Positions 41,917 through 46,986 of a stretch of 46,986 bases of DNA are shown piece by piece. How positions within the stretch are numbered: position 1 is the first letter of the stretch; each line of letters begins with the position of its first letter. Origin of the DNA: Bacillota bacterium (lineage in GTDB: Bacteria; Bacillota_I; Bacilli_A; RF39; UBA660). The translations under genes and the position numbers were made by a program. The notes below the pieces were generated by a model. That model searched no databases. It was not told the origin of the DNA and saw nothing but the letters and a program-made list of their open reading frames with translations. The stretch is taken from the NCBI GenBank assembly GCA_015059445.1, contig SVAK01000008.1, forward strand, positions 1 to 46,986, written 5' to 3'.

Positions 41917-43371
41917 ATGAAAAAAAATTACCGTGTTGGAAAATTTGAATTAGATGATAATCAAATGCAACTGCTTTTAAATGATAACAACTCTTTAGTA
42001 ATTGCAGGAGCTGGTTCCGGAAAAACTCTGACAATATTAGGAAAAATAAATTATCTAATAGAACACAACATTTGTTTACCAGAACAAATTTTGATAATAT
42101 CATTCACAAATGCGTCCGTTAATGATATAAAAACCAGAATAAATTATAATGTTAATGTCTATACTTTTCATAAGTTAGCCATGACTATATTAGAAAACGC
42201 TGATTATAAATATAGTTTATGTCCTTCTGCGCTTCTAAGATTTGTGATTGAAGAATATATTCACACATGCTCTGTAAAGGAACAGAAAATAATTCTTAAA
42301 TTCTTAAAAATTAATTTTAGTTATACCTTCTTTTTAAAATCAAAACAATGCCAATCCTTTTGTAACTTGATTGAAACTTTTATCAATTTATTTAAAACTA
42401 ATAATTTTTCTGTTCAAGAAATTTTAAACAAAAACTTTAGTAATTTGCAAAAGGAAGTTATGATAATTTTTTTTAAAATATACAAAAAATATAATTCAGA
42501 GAAGCTAGGTCTTCAACAATTAGATTTTGATGATTTAATTATTTATGCTACTTTAATTGTCAAAAAGACCAATTTAAAATATAAATATATTATTATAGAT
42601 GAATTTCAAGATACCTCATTGATAAGATTAAACTTAATCAAAGAAATTTATTTACAATCCAAATCAAAAATTGTGGTTGTTGGGGATGATTGGCAATCTA
42701 TATATCGATTTAGCGGATGTGATTTAAATATTTTTTTGAATTTTTCCAAAATATTTCCCAAAGTTCAAAAAATAAATCTAACTAATACTTACAGAAATAG
42801 TTCACAATTAATTTTGATTGCATCTGAATTTATTCAAAAGAATCCTTTACAAATAAAAAAGTCTTTAACATCCCAAAAACAAAATATATCCCCAATTGTC
42901 TTAGTTCCTTATAAAAATAAAAATATAATATTTAAAAAGCTTTTAAATCATTTAATAAAGATTTCCAAAAATAATATTATGATATTAGGTAGAAACAACA
43001 ATGATATTTTTGAATATCTAGATGAAGATTTTATTTTTGAAAATAACATAATCCATTATATGGATTGTAAAATAAATTATTATACAGTTCATCGCTCCAA
43101 AGGTCTTGAGGCAGAACATGTCATTATTTTAAATTGTAATGACTCTATTTTAGGATTTCCTAACAAAATTGAAAATAATGCTATTATTAATAAGCTAATT
43201 CCAAATGTAGAAATCAAATTTGCTGAAGAAAGACGATTATTTTATGTTGCTTTAACAAGATGCAAAGAAACTACCTATTTGGTGTACAACAAAAACTATC
43301 CCTCGATTTTTTTAAAAGAAATAAAAAAAATCATAAAAAAACGACTAGGTAAAATTTCCTATTTTAAATAA
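41917..43371 (+). CDS. Compact UvrD/Rep-like SF1 helicase
   Basis: 484 residues. The SF1A motifs occur in order: Q motif (ELDDNQMQLL), I (AGAGSGKT, 30-37), II (IIIDEFQDTS), III (VVGDDWQSIYRFSG), IV (NTYRNS), V (TVHRSKGLEAEHV) and VI (EERRLFYVALTR). UvrD, PcrA and Rep are about 670-750 residues; here the 2B and part of the 1B subdomains are shortened. It could be a repair helicase or part of a mobile or defence set. It ends with a hairpin terminator (43371-43396). No partner nuclease is adjacent. Confidence 0.9.
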   Translation: MKKNYRVGKFELDDNQMQLLLNDNNSLVIAGAGSGKTLTILGKINYLIEHNICLPEQILIISFTNASVNDIKTRINYNVNVYTFHKLAMTILENADYKYSLCPSALLRFVIEEYIHTCSVKEQKIILKFLKINFSYTFFLKSKQCQSFCNLIETFINLFKTNNFSVQEILNKNFSNLQKEVMIIFFKIYKKYNSEKLGLQQLDFDDLIIYATLIVKKTNLKYKYIIIDEFQDTSLIRLNLIKEIYLQSKSKIVVVGDDWQSIYRFSGCDLNIFLNFSKIFPKVQKINLTNTYRNSSQLILIASEFIQKNPLQIKKSLTSQKQNISPIVLVPYKNKNIIFKKLLNHLIKISKNNIMILGRNNNDIFEYLDEDFIFENNIIHYMDCKINYYTVHRSKGLEAEHVIILNCNDSILGFPNKIENNAIINKLIPNVEIKFAEERRLFYVALTRCKETTYLVYNKNYPSIFLKEIKKIIKKRLGKISYFK

Positions 43372-43396
43372 AAAAAGAAAATATTTTTTTTCTTTT
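43371..43396 (+). terminator. Terminator of the helicase gene
   Basis: AAAAGAAAA and TTTTCTTTT form an AT-only stem followed by T residues. It is weak thermodynamically. Confidence 0.5.
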
Positions 43397-43694
43397 AAGT
43401 TTATCTTATATTTATGAAGAAGAATGTCAAAAATACTTTGATGAGTATTTACTACCTTTACTAGAAAACTCTAAAGATATTAAGTTTGATACTACCTATA
43501 AAAAATTTATCAAACTAAAAGAAAAAGCATTACAACTTGTAAAATGCAATGCTTCAATGGGAACTTCAATAGAATTTTTAAAAATGGAAAATTTTAGAGA
43601 TACTTATGGCGATATAGATTTCTTATATAATGATGATAAAGAAATAAAAGAAAAAGTTGCCAAATCTCTATATGATGAGTTGCTAAAAAAATAA
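43395..43694 (+). pseudogene. Start-less coding remnant downstream of the helicase
   Basis: An open frame of about 99 codons encodes SYIYEEECQKYFDEYLLPLL, then KDIKFDTTYKKFIKLKEKAL and ending in SLYDELLKK. It lacks any ATG, GTG or TTG before codon 54 (ATG 43556), and there is no Shine-Dalgarno. Amino-acid composition looks like a real helical protein, and a terminator follows. It is probably the C-terminal remnant of a deleted gene; a short 45-residue product from 43556 is a less likely alternative. Confidence 0.5.
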
Positions 43695-43721
43695 GTGCTA
43701 CACACTAATGTGTTAGCACTT
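43693..43721. terminator. Terminator of the redox operon (bidirectional form)
   Basis: AAGTGCTA and TAGCACTT form an 8-bp stem, extended by CACA/TGTG, with T-runs. Confidence 0.7.
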
Positions 43722-44099
43722 TTATTTGAATTTTTCTACTTTTTCTATGTTGATAACAATAGCACCTTTTGGCTTAGTTGCTCCAAATGGTGTAACTTCT
43801 CCATTTGAGAAAAATGTTTTATTACAAAAATCATAATACTCACCATCTTTATAAAATTTGGCTTTCCCATACATTCTTAATCCTACCCATTCTTCATTAA
43901 AAACTGTTAATACTACATTAGGATTATATGAGATATTTCTTTGTGTATTATTCATTTCATTTACTGAAATAATAATCTTATTTTCTTCTAAAACTCTTAT
44001 ATCAGAGGCAACAGATAAATTAGGATTATTATCACTATTGATAGTTGCTATATGCATTGGCTTTCCATCTATCAACTCTTTGTAATCTAATAAATTCAT
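43722..44099 (-). CDS. Pyridoxamine 5'-phosphate oxidase-like flavoprotein
   Basis: 125 residues. The split-barrel pattern MHIATINSDNNPNLSVASDI, then NTQRNISYNPNVVLTVF, fits the PPOX-like FMN-binding family. GGAGG 8 nt upstream supports the ATG at 44099, inside the end of the preceding SDR gene. It probably reduces a small organic substrate with FMN or F420-like use; the substrate is unknown. Last gene of a five-gene operon. Confidence 0.85.
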   Translation of the reverse strand: MNLLDYKELIDGKPMHIATINSDNNPNLSVASDIRVLEENKIIISVNEMNNTQRNISYNPNVVLTVFNEEWVGLRMYGKAKFYKDGEYYDFCNKTFFSNGEVTPFGATKPKGAIVINIEKVEKFK

Positions 44100-44100
44100 C

Positions 44101-44826
44101 TTAATAACCTCCATCTATATTTATAATTTCGCCATTGATATAACTAGCATTATCACTTGCTAGAAAATATATTGTCTTAGCAATTTCATTAGGATTAGCA
44201 AATCTTTCTACATAAATTTTTGCAGTTTCTTCTTCTATATAATCTTTAGGCAAATCTTTATTCATATCAGTATCAGCCCAACCAATAGCAATAGCATTAA
44301 CTCTTATATTAGGTTTAAATTGATATGCTAAATCTCTTGTAAGACTTTGTAATCCTATTTTTGAAATATTATAATCTAAGCACTCAGGAGATATTGTCTT
44401 TGTTCCATTTGTTGAAGAAACATTGATAATAGCACCACCATTATTCATATATTTAGCAACTTCTCTTGCAACAATAAATGCACCAATAACATTTATCTTT
44501 AATGTCTTTTCAAATTCTGCTATTGTTATTTCTTCAAAACTTCTATCGTATACTATACCGGCATTATTAACTAAAACATCAATACTTCCAAATTCATTTA
44601 TTATAGTTGAAACCATATCTTTAACTTCAACCTCATTAGATACATCTGCTTTTATAGTTAATGCTTTGATATTATAATTTTCTTCTACATATTTCTTTAG
44701 TTCTAAAGCATTATTTTCGCTATTGTTGTAGTTTATAACTACATTATAACCTTTACTAGCAAATTCAATTATAGTAGCCTTACCAATACCTCTAGAACTA
44801 CCAGTTACTAATACAACCTTATTCAT
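44101..44826 (-). CDS. Short-chain dehydrogenase/reductase (FabG-like)
   Basis: 242 residues. The cofactor motif TGSSRGIG lies at 8-15, NNAG at 87-90 and the catalytic Ser138, Tyr152 and Lys156 (YNISK) follow. It is a classical NAD(P)-dependent SDR. The start ATG shares one base with the stop of the SnoaL-like gene (TAATG). It has no adjacent fatty-acid genes, so it is unlikely to be the housekeeping FabG. Confidence 0.92.
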   Translation of the reverse strand: MNKVVLVTGSSRGIGKATIIEFASKGYNVVINYNNSENNALELKKYVEENYNIKALTIKADVSNEVEVKDMVSTIINEFGSIDVLVNNAGIVYDRSFEEITIAEFEKTLKINVIGAFIVAREVAKYMNNGGAIINVSSTNGTKTISPECLDYNISKIGLQSLTRDLAYQFKPNIRVNAIAIGWADTDMNKDLPKDYIEEETAKIYVERFANPNEIAKTIYFLASDNASYINGEIINIDGGY

Positions 44827-45188
44827 TATCTTGTAAACCTCCATTGTTTAAAGTATGTGCATTTGCCATCTTCGTTTAAACTTATTTGAAAAATGCCATC
44901 TATCTCTTGTTTAGTATTATTTGCAATCATAGTTCTTGTCATTTGCCAATTTATAATACAAGTATCATCATTGTAAGCAACTATCTCATACTTATAATCT
45001 ATATCTTTTTGATTATCTGCTACTACATTCCAAAGATTGATAACATCTTCAAAAGTTTTACAAGGCTCATCAATAGGGTTTTCATAATATTTAACTTCTT
45101 TATCTAATGTTTTAAGAGTTCTTTGCCAATCTAATTCTTTCCAAGATTCCATAAACTCTTTAGTCCAACTATTATATTTTTCTAACAT
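44826..45188 (-). CDS. SnoaL/NTF2-like protein
   Basis: 120 residues. MLEKYNSWTKEFMESWKELD and the later beta strands YKYEIVAYNDDTCIINWQMT resemble the SnoaL-like NTF2 fold, a pocket protein often acting as a small isomerase or hydrolase. GGAAA precedes the ATG. Its position between two SDR genes suggests that they act on a common small molecule. Confidence 0.8.
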   Translation of the reverse strand: MLEKYNSWTKEFMESWKELDWQRTLKTLDKEVKYYENPIDEPCKTFEDVINLWNVVADNQKDIDYKYEIVAYNDDTCIINWQMTRTMIANNTKQEIDGIFQISLNEDGKCTYFKQWRFTR

Positions 45189-45203
45189 ACTATATTTTCC
45201 TTT

Positions 45204-45887
45204 CTAATTATTTATATTTTTAATTCCTACCTCAGGTATCATAACACTACTAGGTGTATCTATAATAAACTTAATTAGTCTAGCAACTTCTTTTGTATCT
45301 AAACCATTTGCCATATTTTTTTCTATATTCATTCTACTAAACACTTCTGTTTTCATCATACCCGGCATTACATCAGTAACTCTTATTCCATATTTGGCAA
45401 CTTCATCTTGTAATGATTTAGAGAAACCTGTTACACCCCATTTAGAGGCATTATAAACAACCCTTTCCGCTTTGTGATTTATTCCTGCTTGTGAGTTAAT
45501 ATTGATGATTAAACCATCTTTATTTTCTTTCATAGATGGTATTACTGCTTTTGAAACATTTATTGTTCCTAGTAAATTAACTTCTATTACAGATTTTATT
45601 CTGTCGCTATCATTTGTATCTAGTTCTTCTTGAATCCATATCCCTGCATTATTTATAAGAACATCTATTTTTTTATATTCTTCAATTATTTCACTTATTG
45701 CTTTTTCAACTTTTTCATAATTGCTTACATCACATACTTTGTAAGAACAATTATTTTCCTTAGCAACTAAGTTCATTTTTTCTTCATTTGTGGCAATTAT
45801 TATCACATTATTTTCTTTTGAAAATGTTTCTGTTAATGTTTTCCCTAAGCCATCACTACCACCAGTAATTACTATTGTTTTACTCAT
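45204..45887 (-). CDS. Short-chain dehydrogenase/reductase
   Basis: 227 residues. The motifs are TGGSDGLG (8-15), NNAG (79-82), Ser132, Tyr145 and Lys149 (YNASK). It is a classical SDR of the short type. It overlaps the cutA start region by 8 bp and lies 15 nt before the SnoaL-like gene. Substrate unknown. Confidence 0.92.
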   Translation of the reverse strand: MSKTIVITGGSDGLGKTLTETFSKENNVIIIATNEEKMNLVAKENNCSYKVCDVSNYEKVEKAISEIIEEYKKIDVLINNAGIWIQEELDTNDSDRIKSVIEVNLLGTINVSKAVIPSMKENKDGLIININSQAGINHKAERVVYNASKWGVTGFSKSLQDEVAKYGIRVTDVMPGMMKTEVFSRMNIEKNMANGLDTKEVARLIKFIIDTPSSVMIPEVGIKNINN

Positions 45888-46209
45888 TTATTTCCTCCTC
45901 AATCCAATTTAAATAATCTTGATTATAACTAGTTAAATCAAATACTGCAAATTCAAAACAATCGTAACTATGAATTTCTTTTATCACATTAAATATTTTT
46001 TCTTGTAAAGATTTTTTTGTTTTCATAAAAACTAGATACTCTTTACTTTCTTCTTGTTCTTTTTTCCAATTCCATTTACTATTACTTTCAACCATTTGAC
46101 AACTGGCAACTAGTTTTTCATCTAATAACTCAGAAATTACTTGTTTAGCCTCATCAAGATTATCAAAAGCAGTTTCTATCATACAATACATATAATCACT
46201 CACTTTCAA
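45880..46209 (-). CDS. cutA: CutA1 divalent-cation tolerance protein
   Basis: 109 residues. The CutA pattern is visible: VISELLDEKLVASCQMVES, then WNWKKEQEESKEYLVFMKT and IKEIHSYDCFEFAVFDL. CutA forms a very stable trimer; a signalling or metal-related role is debated. It heads the operon cutA-SDR-SnoaL-SDR-PPOX. Confidence 0.87.
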   Translation of the reverse strand: MKVSDYMYCMIETAFDNLDEAKQVISELLDEKLVASCQMVESNSKWNWKKEQEESKEYLVFMKTKKSLQEKIFNVIKEIHSYDCFEFAVFDLTSYNQDYLNWIEEEINE

Positions 46210-46321
46210 GTTTTTTCACTAATACAATTATACCATACTTTTTTACACAAAAATTAACAAAAGTTGCAGTTTATACCTAGAATTACTACTAAATATATGA
46301 GGAGGTGTTAATATTAAAGAT

Positions 46322-46390
46322 TTGATACCATTAAAAGTTGCTAGTAAAGAATTAGGCATATCTTATAAAACTCTTTATAGTTGGGTTTAA
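46322..46390 (+). pseudogene. Truncated helix-turn-helix gene fragment
   Basis: The frame encodes (L)IPLKVASKELGISYKTLYSWV and then stops. This is the N-terminal recognition-helix part of a MerR/excisionase-like DNA-binding domain, which would normally continue with WVKxGKI. GGAGGTG lies upstream at 46302-46308. The truncated end abuts the next fragment, so the gene is decayed. Confidence 0.55.
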
Positions 46391-46611
46391 CTGCACTAGC
46401 ATATTTAGATAAAACTAGTGGCATATTAACCGAAGATGGTGTAAATATAGGAAAGCAAAGATTTATGGAATTAGTTGATATATCACATAACACTTTTAGT
46501 GAGGGTGTTAACCATCTAATAGAACTTAATATTATGGCAAGAACTAAATCCGGTAAAAATAGTGTTTACTTGATGAATCCTTTTATATTTATGAATGGAA
46601 TAAGGAGATAG
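46381..46611 (+). pseudogene. Winged-helix fragment, RepL-type plasmid replication-like
   Basis: 76 codons from a TTG directly after a stop codon, without a Shine-Dalgarno. The sequence has YLDKTSGILTEDGVNI, a helix-turn-helix (RFMELVDISHNTFSEGVNHL) and VYLMNPFIFMNG, which resembles the C-terminus of Firmicute RepL-like initiators. It is probably a remnant of an integrated plasmid or similar element. A short further coding-like tail (FISLDPKQRIAVDCFTC) runs to 46721. Confidence 0.5.
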
Positions 46612-46713
46612 TTAAGTTCATATCTCTTGACCCAAAACAAAGAATTGCAGTAGATTGTTTTACTTGTATTAAAGGTATGGATTTATCTAAGCAATATGGA
46701 AAACCAAAAAGAA

Positions 46714-46745
46714 AGGAATAAGTTTGTCGCTTATTCCTCTTATTT
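46714..46745 (+). terminator. Terminator after the right-edge fragments
   Basis: AGGAATAAG and CTTATTCCT form a 9-bp stem with a 7-nt loop, followed by a T-run on the forward strand. Confidence 0.65.
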
Positions 46746-46747
46746 TT

Positions 46748-46975
46748 TTACTTATTCATTAACTCATTATATTTTTTTATTTGTTCTATGTTGTTTCTCT
46801 GAAATTCTTTTCTAAAATCTTCTAGAAGTTCTGCTTTGGGATTTTCTAAAAGTTTTCTTTCTTTTTTAGTTAACTTATTTTCTTTCATCATTTGTTCAGT
46901 TACTAAAAGTTCTATCATCATATTATTCATTTCTTCAGTTAAGTGAAATCTTAAATTTTTCCATTCATTTTCCAT
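46748..46975 (-). CDS. Small charged helical protein, unknown
   Basis: 75 residues, begins MENEWKNLRFHLTEEMNNMM and continues with many Lys and Glu residues, so it is predicted all-helical. An in-frame stop lies just upstream of the ATG, so it is complete. No Shine-Dalgarno is visible in the few bases left. It may be accessory-element cargo or a fragment of a larger system beyond the window. Confidence 0.5.
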   Translation of the reverse strand: MENEWKNLRFHLTEEMNNMMIELLVTEQMMKENKLTKKERKLLENPKAELLEDFRKEFQRNNIEQIKKYNELMNK

Positions 46976-46986
46976 TTTTTATTGCC

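Noticed and set aside
1-46986. CRISPR array, intact insertion sequence, rRNA or replication origin
   Set aside because: No regular direct repeats with spacers, no transposase with terminal repeats, no rRNA signature and no DnaA-box cluster were seen by eye.

Overview
The window is about 47 kb of very AT-rich DNA that reads as the chromosome of a low-GC, Gram-positive, endospore-forming bacterium. Gene content and synteny are those of Bacilli: dnaG-rpoD-trmK, ftsA-ftsZ-spoIIGA-sigE-sigG, infC-rpmI-rplT, gpsB beside rnpB, rodZ-pgsA, and a LexA-type box in front of a uvrX-yolD pair. UGA is used as a stop and UGG as Trp, so this is not a code-4 mollicute. The compact genes and extreme AT content would suit an uncultured gut Bacilli lineage related to Mollicutes or Erysipelotrichia. 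That placement is inference, since no 16S gene is present.

Layout. Positions 1-4.7 kb hold a truncated secreted protein with a SipW-type signal, an ATPase, SpoIIM, a tiny DUF4044-like protein, and the type IV pilus/T2SS genes pilD and gspF; the partner ATPase gspE lies at 11.6 kb. 4.7-9.3 kb: yqfQ-like, trmK, rpoD, dnaG and a membrane coiled-coil protein. 9.4-11.5 kb: an isolated and apparently degenerate rnfC-rnfD pair. 12.9-19.6 kb: spoIVB, a repeat-bearing coiled-coil protein, a prsA-like foldase, a ydcF/sanA-like gene, popT (DUF368) and a GluP-like rhomboid protease. 19.5-26 kb: rluD, lspA, ylmC/ymxH and the sporulation sigma and division cluster. 26-31.5 kb: a phosphoesterase, the infC operon with an attenuator-type leader, a transglutaminase-like protein, thrS with a T-box, and yidD. 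31.6-39.4 kb: uvrX-yolD, unknown proteins, tRNA-Ala, rpoZ, a CotD-like coat protein, a polysaccharide deacetylase, pgsA, rodZ, RNase P RNA and gpsB. 39.6-47 kb: seven more tRNAs, an MvaI/BcnI-like nuclease, Nudix, a compact UvrD-like helicase, a small redox operon with cutA, and decayed gene fragments at the right edge.

How the genes fit together. The sporulation set covers several stages: SpoIIM (engulfment), SpoIIGA with pro-sigma-E (mother-cell activation), sigma-G (forespore), SpoIVB (signal to sigma-K) and CotD (coat). GspE, GspF and PilD could assemble a competence-type pilus, but no prepilin is visible here. The uvrX-yolD pair looks SOS-controlled.

Most worth following up: the rnfCD pair, which keeps both 4Fe-4S clusters but seems to have lost its NADH and FMN sites; a roughly 29-bp motif found in three intergenic spacers; an AUA start for infC; a tRNA-Ala with C33; a hairpin over the sigG start codon; and the domain changes in ThrRS (no TGS) and L20 (extra C-terminal domain). 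No CRISPR array, intact IS element, prophage or rRNA was seen.
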